Assembly: GCF_041821045.1 (NCBI RefSeq)
Contig: NZ_JBGUAW010000001.1
Location: forward strand, 372,001-436,000
Length of the DNA: 64,000 nucleotides
Origin: Thiohalorhabdus sp. Cl-TMA
Lineage (GTDB): Bacteria; Pseudomonadota; Gammaproteobacteria; Thiohalorhabdales; Thiohalorhabdaceae
Direction: 5' to 3'
Shown here: positions 52,755-61,932 of the stretch, piece by piece
How the letters are laid out: each line of letters starts with the position of its first letter
Numbering within the stretch: position 1 is the first letter of the stretch
Notes under the pieces: model-generated
Seen by the model: only the letters and a program-made list of their open reading frames with translations
Told to the model about the DNA's origin: nothing
The model's database searches: none
Made by a program: the position numbers and the translations under genes

Positions 52755-55700
52755 GACGCGTCCTCCCCAGGGGGCTCGTAGGGAGCCGCCGGCTTGGTGG
52801 CCTCGTTTATCAGGAGGGGGAGCCCGGCCCCGGCAGCCACGGCCAGACCGTCCCGCCAGCCCATGGCGGTGGTGCCCAACAGGCCGCGGAGGGCCGGGAC
52901 GCCGCTTGCCAGAAGCTGGGCCCCGGCCGCGCCGCCCAGCGCCCAGGCGAGATGGGGGTTGTGCCTGCGGGGGCTTCCCCACAGCACGCGCTGCTCCGAG
53001 CGGGTGCTCACCGCGTGGAGGAGCTGGCCCAGGGTCAGGGCCGTGAAGGCGTGGCTGCCCGCCGCCGTACCCGGCCCGTAGCGCCAGCGGCTCAGGGCGT
53101 AAACGCCCAGGCTGCCGGCGGTCAGGGTGGCGGTCTCCAGGGCGGTGCGGCGCATGGTCCGTGACGGGATGATGGGCTCCTCGGGGTCGCGCGGTGAACG
53201 GTCGAGGACGTCCACCTCCTCCGGCTCCAGGGAGAGGGCCAGGCCCGGGAAGATATCGGTTACCAGGTTGATCCAGAGAAGCTGCATGGGCGTCAGGATC
53301 TGGCTGCCGGTGAAGAGCGTACCCGACAGCATCACGGCGATCTCGCTGAAGTTGGTGGCCAGTAGGAAATGGACCGCCTTCTGGATGTTGCCGTAAATGG
53401 TGCGCCCCCGGCCGATGGCCGTGCCCATGGTGGCCAGCTCGTCGTCCTCCAGCACTACGTCGGCCACGGAGCGCGCCACCTGCGTACCGCTGCGCCCCAT
53501 GGCCACACCGATGTCCGCGGCCTTGAGGGCGGGACCGTCGTTCACGCCGTCCCCGGTCATGGCCACCACGCGACCCGCGTGCTGTAGGGCCTCGACGATC
53601 TGCAGCTTGTGGGCCGGGCTCACCCGGCTGAAGACGTGGACATGGGGAACCACGCCGCGCAGCACCTCGGGGTCCATCTTCTCCAGGCGCGTGGAATCCA
53701 GGATCTCCAGGCTGTCCCCGCCGGCCAGCCCCAGCCGCTTGCCGATGGCGTAGGCGGTGGCGGTCTGATCGCCCGTGATCATGATGGTCTCGATCCCCGC
53801 CCGGTGGAACTGCTGGATCACCTCCCGCATCCCCGGCCGGATGGGATCGGCCAGGCCTACCAGGCCCAGCCATTCCAGGTCGCGCCCGCCGCGGTGGTCC
53901 ACTCCGGGGGCAACCTTCCGGGCGGCCAGCCCGAGGACCCGGAGGCCGTCACCGGCCATGGCCTCGTTGTCCCCCAGGATGCGGCGCCGGTGTCCCTCGT
54001 CCAGCGGATAGGCCTCGCCGTTGGCGCGAAAGCGGGTGCAGCGCTCCAGCACGGAAGCCGGGCTGCCCTTGACCAGCACCACCTGACCCCCTTCCGGGGG
54101 CTCATGGATGGTGGTCATGTAGGGGCGTCCCTCGGCTCGGTGGTGGATGGTGGCAAGCGGGTGGCGCCTGCGCAGCCGCCCCACCCCGATGCCCGCGTCG
54201 CGGGCGGCCTCCAGTAGCGCGGTCTCCGTGGGGGAGCCGGTGAAGTCCGCCGCCTGCCCGGAGGCCGCGATTTCCGCCTCGCTGCACAGGGCGGCGGTTT
54301 CCAGCAGGGCCGTCAGCTCCGGATGGGCCGCGGATTCGGCGGGGGCACCCCCCACCTGGAGGCGCCCTTCTTCCATGGTGAAGCGGGACTCGCCGGCGGT
54401 AGCCTGCACCAGGCTCATCTTGTTCAGGGTGAGGGTGCCGGTCTTGTCGAGGCAGAAGACCTGCACGGAGCCCAGGGTCTCCACGGCGCCGATCCGGCGC
54501 ACGGCCACCTGGTGCCGGCGCATGTCCCGGATCCCCATGGCCAGGGTGGTGGTGGCCACCGTGGGCAGTCCCTCCGGAACGGCGGCCACGGCCAGGGAGA
54601 TGGTGGATTTCAGCATGGTCAGCAGGCTCTGGCTCCGCAGCAGCCCGAGCAGGAACACCGCTGCGCAGGCCGCCGCGCTGATAAGCACCAGCCGCTTGCC
54701 CAGCATATCGAGCTGCCGCTGCATGGGCGTTGCCGGGGAGCGTGCCGTGCCCAGCATGGCCTGGATCCGACCGATCTCGCTCCCCGCTCCCTTGCCGACG
54801 ACGAAACCGCGGCCACTCCCGCCGGTGACCAGCGTGCCCATGTAGGCCATGTTCCGGCGCTCTCCCAAGGGCGTGTCGGGCGAGGTCCGATGGGCGGCCT
54901 CCTTCTCCACGGGCAGGCTCTCGCCGGTAAGACTGGATTCGTCCACGCTCAGGCGGTGGCTCCGGACCAGGCGGACATCCGCAGGGACGGTGGTCCCGGG
55001 GGAAATCTCCAGGAGGTCGCCGCTGACCAGGTCCTCCGCGTCGAGATGCCGGCGCCGGCCGCCGCGGAGCACGGTGGCCTGCTGCGGGGCCGCTCGGGTC
55101 AGGCTGCGGATGGTCCGCTCCGACTGCCGCTCGGTGGCGTAGCCGATGGCCGCGTTGACTCCCACCACCGCCAGGATGACCGCCGCGTCCAGGACCCCGC
55201 CGGTGGCCACGGATATGCCCGCCGACCCGACGAGCAAGCCCACGGGAACGTTGAGGACCTGGTCCAGGAGGATCTCGCGCACGCTCCGGGGACGGTCTTC
55301 TCCGAGCCGGTTGGGCCCTTCCTCCCGGAGGCGGGCTTCGGCGGTTTCCGGGGACAAACCGGTATGCGGGGAGGTTTCCAGGAGGCGGGCCGCCTGCTGC
55401 GGGGCGTGGCTGTGCCAGGGGGTGGTCCCCGGGCCCGGGGTGCCGCCATCTCCGGCGGCGTCGGCTTTGTCCGCTGTGGCACCGCCCCGCTCCGTGCCGG
55501 TGTCGGGGACGGCCTCCGCGAGGAGCGAGCCCAGCACGTCCTGGAGGGCGGACCGGGTCAGATCCGGGGTGTGGTGCGCCAGCAGGGACCCGGTGCGGGA
55601 GCTGGCGCGTACGCTGTGGATGCCGGAAAGCCGGCCCATTTCCTCCTCGAGCCGGGTGCCGAGCCCGGGATTCCGGTGCAGGGCGGGAATGGCGAAGCGG

Positions 55701-55795
55701 GTACGGCCCCGGACCGCGGCATGGCGGATGGAAAAGGGCTGCCCGGGCGCGGCGGGAGTGGGCTCCACGGAGTTGGCCGTGAGGCCGGATAGCAT
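52751..55795 (-). CDS. P-type cation ATPase with N-terminal HMA_2-like domain
   Basis: A 1014-residue P2-type ATPase. An HMA_2-like region (GRTRFAIPALHR, then GIHSVRASSRTGSLLAHHTP) comes first, without CXXC. Then follow the actuator motif LTGESLPVEKE, the transmembrane AAVPEGLPTVATT (PEGL as in Ca2+-ATPases), the phosphorylation site CLDKTGTLTLNK and the hinge MTGDGVNDGPALKAADIG. About ten membrane segments are expected. The cation is uncertain; PEGL suggests Ca2+ or Mn2+. The ATG at 55795 is preferred to 55804 because GAGG is nine bases before it. It is the first gene of a pair with the MetK paralogue. Confidence 0.9.
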   Translation of the reverse strand: MLSGLTANSVEPTPAAPGQPFSIRHAAVRGRTRFAIPALHRNPGLGTRLEEEMGRLSGIHSVRASSRTGSLLAHHTPDLTRSALQDVLGSLLAEAVPDTGTERGGATADKADAAGDGGTPGPGTTPWHSHAPQQAARLLETSPHTGLSPETAEARLREEGPNRLGEDRPRSVREILLDQVLNVPVGLLVGSAGISVATGGVLDAAVILAVVGVNAAIGYATERQSERTIRSLTRAAPQQATVLRGGRRRHLDAEDLVSGDLLEISPGTTVPADVRLVRSHRLSVDESSLTGESLPVEKEAAHRTSPDTPLGERRNMAYMGTLVTGGSGRGFVVGKGAGSEIGRIQAMLGTARSPATPMQRQLDMLGKRLVLISAAACAAVFLLGLLRSQSLLTMLKSTISLAVAAVPEGLPTVATTTLAMGIRDMRRHQVAVRRIGAVETLGSVQVFCLDKTGTLTLNKMSLVQATAGESRFTMEEGRLQVGGAPAESAAHPELTALLETAALCSEAEIAASGQAADFTGSPTETALLEAARDAGIGVGRLRRRHPLATIHHRAEGRPYMTTIHEPPEGGQVVLVKGSPASVLERCTRFRANGEAYPLDEGHRRRILGDNEAMAGDGLRVLGLAARKVAPGVDHRGGRDLEWLGLVGLADPIRPGMREVIQQFHRAGIETIMITGDQTATAYAIGKRLGLAGGDSLEILDSTRLEKMDPEVLRGVVPHVHVFSRVSPAHKLQIVEALQHAGRVVAMTGDGVNDGPALKAADIGVAMGRSGTQVARSVADVVLEDDELATMGTAIGRGRTIYGNIQKAVHFLLATNFSEIAVMLSGTLFTGSQILTPMQLLWINLVTDIFPGLALSLEPEEVDVLDRSPRDPEEPIIPSRTMRRTALETATLTAGSLGVYALSRWRYGPGTAAGSHAFTALTLGQLLHAVSTRSEQRVLWGSPRRHNPHLAWALGGAAGAQLLASGVPALRGLLGTTAMGWRDGLAVAAGAGLPLLINEATKPAAPYEPPGEDAS

Positions 55796-55918
55796 AGGAC
55801 GCATCCTCGGCGGTGACCCGGCGCCGGGCGGCCGGTATCATTGCCATTGAAGCCCAATGGCCGGGGCCTGCCAAGGCCCGTAGGCACGACCCCATCCAGC
55901 CTAAGGAGCTCCCGAACC

Positions 55919-56359
55919 ATGGCCGAAGACGAGCCCCGCGAACGCCCCGCGAGCACCCTGGGAATGCGCCACCTCGCCCTGTTCGTACGGGCGTTCGAGG
56001 AGTGCGAGCACTTCTACGGCGCCCTGCTGGGCATGGCCGTGGAGTGGCGGCCGGACGACGACAACGTGTACCTCAGCTCGGGGCCCGACAACCTGGCGCT
56101 GCACCGGGTGGGCGCGCCGCCCGCGGCCTTCGACGACCCCCACGCGCAGCACCTGGACCACCTCGGCTTCTTTCTGCCCGACTTCGAGGCGGTGGATGCC
56201 TGGTACGCCTTCCTCGGCGGCCACGGGGTCCGCATGAAGACCGAGCCACGCACCCACCGGGACGGCGCGCGCAGCTTCTACTGCTACGACCCGGACGGCA
56301 ACACCGTGCAGATGATCTGCCACCCGCCGATTCTGGAGTGGGAGGCCGGTCGGAGCTAG
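55919..56359 (+). CDS. VOC-family (glyoxalase/dioxygenase-like) protein
   Basis: A 146-residue protein of the vicinal oxygen chelate fold with two beta-alpha-beta-beta-beta modules. Likely metal ligands are the first histidine (GMRHLALFV), the middle histidine/glutamate region (HLDHLGFFLPDFEAV) and the DPDGNTVQM end. The substrate is unknown; glyoxalase, dioxygenase and resistance proteins share the fold. GGAGCTCCCGAACC precedes the ATG. It is divergent from the P-type ATPase gene. Confidence 0.85.
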   Translation: MAEDEPRERPASTLGMRHLALFVRAFEECEHFYGALLGMAVEWRPDDDNVYLSSGPDNLALHRVGAPPAAFDDPHAQHLDHLGFFLPDFEAVDAWYAFLGGHGVRMKTEPRTHRDGARSFYCYDPDGNTVQMICHPPILEWEAGRS

Positions 56360-56423
56360 CGGGCCAAGGCGCCGGAGTGCCCTGGCGGATCCGCCGGGGA
56401 AGGCTTTCCGGCGCCGGGAAAAG

Positions 56424-56454
56424 GAAGGCCCTCCCGTGCAGGGAGGGCCTTCTT
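56424..56454. terminator. Bidirectional terminator between VOC gene and phoU
   Basis: Stem GAAGGCCCTCCC / GGGAGGGCCTTC with loop GTGCA. It is followed by TTCTTC on the plus strand and by CCTTTTCC on the minus strand, between two convergent genes. Confidence 0.8.
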
Positions 56455-56476
56455 CGCTCGTGGCAGGAGGGCCGGA

Positions 56477-57184
56477 CTAGCCTTCGCCCTCCTCCAGATC
56501 GAGGTGGTTCACGTCCGTATGCCGGACGTCCTTGCCGTGGACCATGTAGATGACGTACTCGGTGATGTTCTTGGAGTGATCGCCGATGCGCTCCAGGGCC
56601 TTGGCCACGAACAGGATGTCGATGGTGGCCGAGATGTTGCGCGAGTCCTCCATCATGTAGGTGAGGAGCTCGCGGAAGATGCCCTCGAACATCTCGTCGA
56701 TCTTGGCATCCTCCTGGTGGATGCGCAGGGCGGCCTCCGCGTCCATGGCGGCCAAAGCGTCCAGCGCCTGGCGGGTCTGGTTGCGCACCGCCTCCGACAT
56801 GGAGGGAATGGCCAGATTGCGCTTCAGCGGTTTCCGCCCGCTCAGGTGCTTGGCCATGCGGGCGATTTTTTCCGCCTCGTCGCCCATGCGCTCCAGGTCG
56901 GTGATGGTCTTGATGGCCGTCATGACGAAGCGCAGATCGCGGGCCGCGGGGGTCCGCCGCGCGAGCAGGGAAACGGCCTTCTCGTCCGCGGCCACCTCCA
57001 TGGCGTTGACGGCGTGGTCCTCGCGGATGGCGCCTTCGGCGGTCTCCTCGGATCCTTCCGTGAGGGCCCGCACCGCATTCTCGATCTGCTCCTCCACCTT
57101 GCTGCCCATGTTCAGGACATCGTCCCGAAGGGCTTCCAGCTCCTGATCGTAGCGGTGACTGATGTGATGGTCCCGGCTCTGCAT
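56477..57184 (-). CDS. phoU: Phosphate signalling regulator PhoU
   Basis: A 235-residue all-helical protein with the two PhoU repeats: LRFVMTAIKTITDLERMGDEA (with the E/DxxxD metal motif) and ILFVAKALERIGDHSKNI. It links the Pst transporter to PhoR and keeps the Pho regulon off when phosphate is plentiful. It follows pstB by 13 bases and is the last gene of the locus on the minus strand. Confidence 0.96.
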   Translation of the reverse strand: MQSRDHHISHRYDQELEALRDDVLNMGSKVEEQIENAVRALTEGSEETAEGAIREDHAVNAMEVAADEKAVSLLARRTPAARDLRFVMTAIKTITDLERMGDEAEKIARMAKHLSGRKPLKRNLAIPSMSEAVRNQTRQALDALAAMDAEAALRIHQEDAKIDEMFEGIFRELLTYMMEDSRNISATIDILFVAKALERIGDHSKNITEYVIYMVHGKDVRHTDVNHLDLEEGEG

Positions 57185-57197
57185 GGTAAGAGGCTCC

Positions 57198-58133
57198 TCA
57201 GCCGAAGCGACCGGTGATGTAGTCCTCGGTCTTCTTCTCCCGGGGATTGGTGAACATGGTTTCGGTATCGTCGTACTCGATGAGCTCACCCATGTGGAAG
57301 AAGGCCGTGTAGCGGGCTACGCGGGCGGCCTGCTGCATGTTGTGGGTGACGATGAGGATGGTGTAGTTCTGCCGCAGCTCATCGATGAGCTCCTCGATGG
57401 TGGCCGTGGCCACGGGGTCCAGGGCCGAGGCCGGCTCGTCCATGAGGATCACCTCGGGGCTGACGGCGATGGCCCGGGCGATGCAGAGGCGCTGCTGCTG
57501 GCCCCCGGAAAGTGAGGTGCCCGGCTGGTCCAGGCGGTCCGCTACCTCATTCCATAATCCCGCCTTGCGGAGGCTGGTCTCCACCAGATCGTCCATCTCC
57601 GCGCCTTTCCTGGCGATGCCGTGAATGCGCGGGGCGTAGGCGATGTTCTCGTAGATGCTCTTGGGAAAGGGATTGGGCTTCTGGAAGACCATACCGACCC
57701 GGGAGCGCAGCTGGACCACATCCACGCTCGGGTCGTAGATGTCCTGGCCGTCCAGGTAGATCCCCCCCTTTACGTGCACGCCCTGGATGAGGTCGTTCAT
57801 GCGGTTGATGCAGCGCAGGAAGGTGGACTTCCCGCAGCCGGAGGGGCCGATAAGGGCGGTAACCTCCCGCTCCTGGACATCGAGATTGATGTCGTAGAGG
57901 GCCCGGGTCTCGCCGTACCAGAGGCTCAGGTCCTTCACCTGGACCTTCACTTGGCCGGATCCGGGGGCCGCGTGCGGTGCCCCGGAGGCGGGGACCTCCG
58001 TGTGCATGGGGGTGCTGCGCCCCGCTTCCTGCGACGGGCCTTGCTGCTGGTCGGCCGCTTTTCCGGGATCGCCGCCGCTGGACCCCCCGGGATGGGATTG
58101 GGGCTCGGAATCGGCGGATTTCGGCTGTTGCAT
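57198..58133 (-). CDS. pstB: Phosphate ABC transporter ATP-binding protein
   Basis: A 311-residue ABC ATPase. Walker A is GPSGCGKST, the signature is [14 protein letters not shown], Walker B is [13 protein letters not shown], and the end [18 protein letters not shown] is typical of PstB. It powers inorganic phosphate import through PstCA. An extra N-terminal stretch of about 60 residues, rich in Gln, Pro, Ser and Gly, precedes the ABC domain and is unusual; a later start is possible near [12 protein letters not shown], but the full frame is supported by CATGGTTC-type spacing only weakly. Confidence 0.95.
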   Translation of the reverse strand: MQQPKSADSEPQSHPGGSSGGDPGKAADQQQGPSQEAGRSTPMHTEVPASGAPHAAPGSGQVKVQVKDLSLWYGETRALYDINLDVQEREVTALIGPSGCGKSTFLRCINRMNDLIQGVHVKGGIYLDGQDIYDPSVDVVQLRSRVGMVFQKPNPFPKSIYENIAYAPRIHGIARKGAEMDDLVETSLRKAGLWNEVADRLDQPGTSLSGGQQQRLCIARAIAVSPEVILMDEPASALDPVATATIEELIDELRQNYTILIVTHNMQQAARVARYTAFFHMGELIEYDDTETMFTNPREKKTEDYITGRFG

Positions 58134-58146
58134 GGTTCGATTCTCC

Positions 58147-59313
58147 CTACCAGCGCCGTTCGAAGCGCCTGCGCAGCAGGACTGCGGCGGCGTTCAGGGT
58201 AAGCAGTACGGCCAGCAGCACAATGATGCCAGCGGCGGTGAGCTCGGCAAAGGCGCGCTCCGGCCGGGAGGCCCAGGTGAAGATCTGGGCCGGGAGCACG
58301 GTGGCGGCATCCATGACCCCGTCCGGCGGGGACGGAATAAAGGCCATCATGCCCACGATGAGCAGTGGCGCCGTCTCTCCCATGGCCTGGGCCAGGCCGA
58401 TGATGGACCCGGTGAGGATCCCGGGCAGCGATAGCGGCAGGACGTGGTGCGCCACCATCTGCAGCCGGGAGGCACCGACGCCGAAGGCTCCCTCGCGGAT
58501 GGAATCGGGAACCGCGCGCAGCGCGGCGCGGGTGCTGATGATGATGATCGGCAGTGTCATGAGTGCCAGGGTGAAGCCGCCCGCCAGCGCCGAGGAGCGC
58601 GGCACCCCGAAGAAGTTGATGAACACCGCCAGGCCGAGCAGGCCGTAGAGGATGGAGGGCACGGCGGCGAGGTTGTTGATGTTGACCTCGATGGCCCGCG
58701 TGAAGCGGTTGTCGGAGGCGAACTCCTCCAGGTAGACCGCCGTCATCACGCCGATGGGGAAGCTCACCAGCATGGTCACCAGCAGGGTGTAGAGGGTCCC
58801 CACCACCGCGGAGCGGATGCCGGCCATCTCCGGCATGGTGGAGTCGCCGGCGGTGAACAGCTTCCAGTTGAAGGCCAGTTCGGCGCGGCCCTGCTCGGCG
58901 AGTCGGTCGACGATCCGCCGGTCCTGGCGGGAGAGCTGGTTATGCTTGCCCTTGAGGTACTGGTCCACGCCGATATCGGCGATCACCCACTTGGTGACGG
59001 TCTTGCCCAGGAGGGCCGGCCTGCGCTCCACCTGATTGGGGATCTGGCGGAGGAAGCCGCGGCTCACCAGATACCGGACGTCCTCCTGCAAGGCCGCCAG
59101 GGGCAGCTCCACGGAGCGCTCGCTGTAGGTGACCTCCACCTTGATCTGGGCGCGCTGGAAGGCCTGGTAGCCCTTGCTGATGATGTCGCCGAAGAAGAAG
59201 ACGAGAAAGGCGACCGCCAGGGTCAGGGCGCCGATGCACAGGGCCTTGAAACGGCGCTCCGCGCGGTAGCGGCGCCTGAGTAGCTTCTCGGTGCGGGAAT
59301 TGGGGGTGGCCAT
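58147..59313 (-). CDS. pstA: Phosphate ABC transporter permease PstA
   Basis: A 388-residue permease with about six membrane segments; the EAA-like loop is [40 protein letters not shown] is typical of PstA. A non-membranous stretch of about 120 residues between the first two spans makes it longer than E. coli PstA (296), as in many marine and halophilic gammaproteobacteria. It starts 15 bases after pstC and ends 13 bases before pstB, all one operon. Confidence 0.94.
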   Translation of the reverse strand: MATPNSRTEKLLRRRYRAERRFKALCIGALTLAVAFLVFFFGDIISKGYQAFQRAQIKVEVTYSERSVELPLAALQEDVRYLVSRGFLRQIPNQVERRPALLGKTVTKWVIADIGVDQYLKGKHNQLSRQDRRIVDRLAEQGRAELAFNWKLFTAGDSTMPEMAGIRSAVVGTLYTLLVTMLVSFPIGVMTAVYLEEFASDNRFTRAIEVNINNLAAVPSILYGLLGLAVFINFFGVPRSSALAGGFTLALMTLPIIIISTRAALRAVPDSIREGAFGVGASRLQMVAHHVLPLSLPGILTGSIIGLAQAMGETAPLLIVGMMAFIPSPPDGVMDAATVLPAQIFTWASRPERAFAELTAAGIIVLLAVLLTLNAAAVLLRRRFERRW

Positions 59314-59328
59314 GGTCTCTAATGGGCC

Positions 59329-60570
59329 TTATTCGTATTTCTCGTGGAAGCGACGGACCACGTATACGGAGATCATGTTCAGGGCCAGGGTGACGATGAA
59401 GAGCACCAGCCCCAGGCCGAAGGCCGACAGAGTCTCGGGACTGTCGAACTCCTGATCCCCGGTAAGCGCGTCGACGATGCGCACGGTCACCGTGGTCATG
59501 TCCTCCAGGGGGTTCGCGGTCAGGTTGGGACGCAGACCCGCGGCCATGACCACGATCATGGTCTCACCCAGCGCCCGGGAAACGGCCAGGATGAAGGCCG
59601 CCACCACCCCCGGCAGTGCCGCCGGAAGCAGTACGTGCTTGATGGTCTCCGAGGGCGTGGCACCCAGCGCGAAAGAGCCCTCCCGCATGCTCTGGGGGAT
59701 GGCGCTGATGACATCGTCGGACAGGGACGAAACGAAGGGGATGATCATGACCCCCATGACGACCCCCGGTGCCAGGGCGTTGCTGTAGGAGGCCTCCAGG
59801 CCCACGGCCGTGGCGGCCTGGACCACCAGGGGGCTCACCGTGATGGCGGCGAAGAAGCCGTATACCACGGTGGGGATGCCGGCCAGCACCTCCAGGGTCG
59901 GCTTGGCGGCGGAGCGGACCTTCGTGGGCGCGTATTCGGACATGTAGATGGCCGAGAGCAGGCCCACGGGCAGGGCCACCGCCATGGCGACGGCGGTGAT
60001 CATGAAGGTGCCGGCGAACAGGGGGACGGAGCCGAACTCCGCCTGGGCCTTGCCCTCCGCGCCGCGTCCCGCGCCGCCCAGGAAGGCGGTATCCGGACTC
60101 CAGGTGGTGCCGGTGAGGAACTCCCACAGGCTGACCACCTGGAAGAAGCGGATGGCCTCGAAGAGGATGCTGAAGATAATGCCCAGGGTCGTCAGGATGG
60201 AAACCAGGGAGGCGGCCAACAGCAGCCAGCGCACCACCGCCTCGACGATGTTGCGTGCCCGCAGCGCCGGGTGGACGCTGCGCATGGCCAGTGCCAGGCC
60301 CCCCGCGGCCACCAGGAGGCTGGCCGTGAGGGTCATGGATGCGGGCGGCGTAGCCAGGCCGAGCAGCTGCAGGAGGCTGGCGGCCAGGGCTACGGCCAGG
60401 GCCGGCAGGGCGAGCCAGACCACCGCGTACCAGCCGTAGAAGCCCGGCCGGGAATGAAGGGGGGGGCCGCTTCCGAAGGCGAGTACCCGACGGCGGCCCA
60501 GCATGTAGGCCAAGGCCATCAGGGGAAACAGGCCTCCTAAGAAGAGCAAGGCGGCTTGTCCGGGGCTCAA
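59329..60570 (-). CDS. pstC: Phosphate ABC transporter permease PstC
   Basis: A 413-residue permease with seven or more membrane segments. Landmarks are FGSVPLFAGTFMITAVAMAV, EVLAGIPTVVYGFFAAI, IPQSMREGSFALGATPSETI and SRALGETMIVVMAAG. It pairs with PstA to form the phosphate channel. The start is a TTG at 60570 with GAGGAG six bases upstream; the frame runs 65 codons further but that part does not look like protein. It follows the hairpin after pstS. Confidence 0.93.
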   Translation of the reverse strand: MSPGQAALLFLGGLFPLMALAYMLGRRRVLAFGSGPPLHSRPGFYGWYAVVWLALPALAVALAASLLQLLGLATPPASMTLTASLLVAAGGLALAMRSVHPALRARNIVEAVVRWLLLAASLVSILTTLGIIFSILFEAIRFFQVVSLWEFLTGTTWSPDTAFLGGAGRGAEGKAQAEFGSVPLFAGTFMITAVAMAVALPVGLLSAIYMSEYAPTKVRSAAKPTLEVLAGIPTVVYGFFAAITVSPLVVQAATAVGLEASYSNALAPGVVMGVMIIPFVSSLSDDVISAIPQSMREGSFALGATPSETIKHVLLPAALPGVVAAFILAVSRALGETMIVVMAAGLRPNLTANPLEDMTTVTVRIVDALTGDQEFDSPETLSAFGLGLVLFIVTLALNMISVYVVRRFHEKYE

Positions 60571-60770
60571 GGACTGCTCCTCAATGGTTCCGGCCGGAAA
60601 GGGGGCGCCATTATACCGATCATGTCGCGAAATGCCGCCCCTGCGCAGGGAATTCCCGCGGAGGGTATGTCCTGTGGGGGCCGGACGGCCGAAAAATCGG
60701 GAAAACGGGCCTGTAATCAGGCGCCTGCCCGTAAACCTGTATCGCCGTGCGCATACGGATAACAAAAGGA

Positions 60771-60794
60771 GCCGGCCAGAACATTCTGGCCGGC
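60771..60794 (-). terminator. Hairpin between pstS and pstC
   Basis: Stem GCCGGCCAGAA / TTCTGGCCGGC with a two-base loop; TCCTTTT follows on the minus strand. It lies 23 bases after the pstS stop and may let pstS be made in excess over the permease genes. Confidence 0.75.
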
Positions 60795-60816
60795 CCGGCG
60801 GTCCAGAGCGGGGCCG

Positions 60817-61830
60817 CTATTTCAGGTCGGCCAGCTCCAGGGCCTCGTGCTCCCCGGCTCGCTGGCGGATCGCCTCGCGCCGCTCCTTGGGTAGCGGGAT
60901 GAGGCCGAGTCGCTTCAGATAGCCCAGGTCGCCGACCATCTTCTCCGAGAGGAAGAGGTTCACGTAGTCATAGAGTCCGGGAACCTCGCCCGCGTGGGCA
61001 TTCTTCACGTAGAAGAACAGGCTCCGGGACACCGGGTATTCCCCGGAGGCGATGGTGTCGGGCTTCGGCGCCACGCCGTCGATGCGGGAGCCCTGGATGC
61101 GGTCCGTGTTCTCCTCCAGGAAACCGTAGCCGAAGATGCCGAGGGCATTCTTGTTCTGGATCAGCTTCTGGACGATCAGGTTGTCGTTCTCGCCCGCGGG
61201 CACGTAGACGCCGTCCTGGCGGATCTTGGTGTACCCCCCGCCGTAGCCCTCCATCTCCTCGGAGGCGGCCTCCATGACCAGCTCCTCGAAGGCATCCCGG
61301 GTGCCGGAGGTGGTGGGCGGGCCGTAGATGAGGATCTCCTCATGGGGCAGGCTGGCGTCGATGTCGTCCCAGTGTTTGTGGGGGTTCTTCACCAGCTCGC
61401 CGTTCTCGGGCACCTGCGCGGCCACCGCCAGGGTGATCTGCTCGCGGGTGAGCTTGAACTGCGGAGCGTCGACGCTGTTGGCCAGCACGATGCCGTCGGA
61501 GCCGATCACCGCCTCGGTGATGCTCTTCACGCCGTTGTCCTGGCAGCGCTTGAGCTCGCTGACCTTGATGCGGCGGGAAGCGTTGGTGATGTCGGGGGTG
61601 TCCGCACCGGATCCTGCGCAGAACAGCTTTAGCCCGCCGCCGGAGCCGGTGGATTCGATCACGGGCGTGGGGTATTTGGTGGTGGCGCCGAACTCCTCCA
61701 CCACATAGCTGGCGAAGGGGTAGACGGTGCTGGAGCCGACGATGCGGATCTGCTCGCGGGCTTCCGCCTGGCCCGCCGTTACCGCCAGCACCGCGGCCGC
61801 GGCCACGCCGATGGTGCGCAGCATCTTCAT
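60817..61830 (-). CDS. pstS: Phosphate-binding periplasmic protein
   Basis: A 337-residue PstS-type binding protein. A Sec signal peptide is clear (MKMLRTIGVAAAAVLAVTAG, likely cleavage after QAEA). Ligand-binding segments are IVGSSTVYPF, STGSGGGLKLFCAG and ITNASRRIK. It delivers phosphate to PstCA. It resembles the longer marine PstS family more than E. coli PstS. A Pho box about 80 bases upstream supports PhoB control. Confidence 0.95.
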   Translation of the reverse strand: MKMLRTIGVAAAAVLAVTAGQAEAREQIRIVGSSTVYPFASYVVEEFGATTKYPTPVIESTGSGGGLKLFCAGSGADTPDITNASRRIKVSELKRCQDNGVKSITEAVIGSDGIVLANSVDAPQFKLTREQITLAVAAQVPENGELVKNPHKHWDDIDASLPHEEILIYGPPTTSGTRDAFEELVMEAASEEMEGYGGGYTKIRQDGVYVPAGENDNLIVQKLIQNKNALGIFGYGFLEENTDRIQGSRIDGVAPKPDTIASGEYPVSRSLFFYVKNAHAGEVPGLYDYVNLFLSEKMVGDLGYLKRLGLIPLPKERREAIRQRAGEHEALELADLK

Positions 61831-61910
61831 GGTACATGCCTCCGAATGGGTGTGGATTGGCTGCCTGTCTCCAGGAGGTCGCTTCCAGCCAATGGTGAGT
61901 GTCCCACTGC

Positions 61911-61932
61911 TTTATTACAAAATTGTTACAAG
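61911..61932 (-). promoter_or_regulatory. Pho box upstream of pstS
   Basis: On the minus strand, TTGTAACAATTTTGTAATAA holds two TGTAA(C/T)A repeats eleven bases apart, the layout bound by PhoB. The first repeat contains the phoR stop codon (61926-61928), so the pst promoter begins within the end of phoR. Confidence 0.7.
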
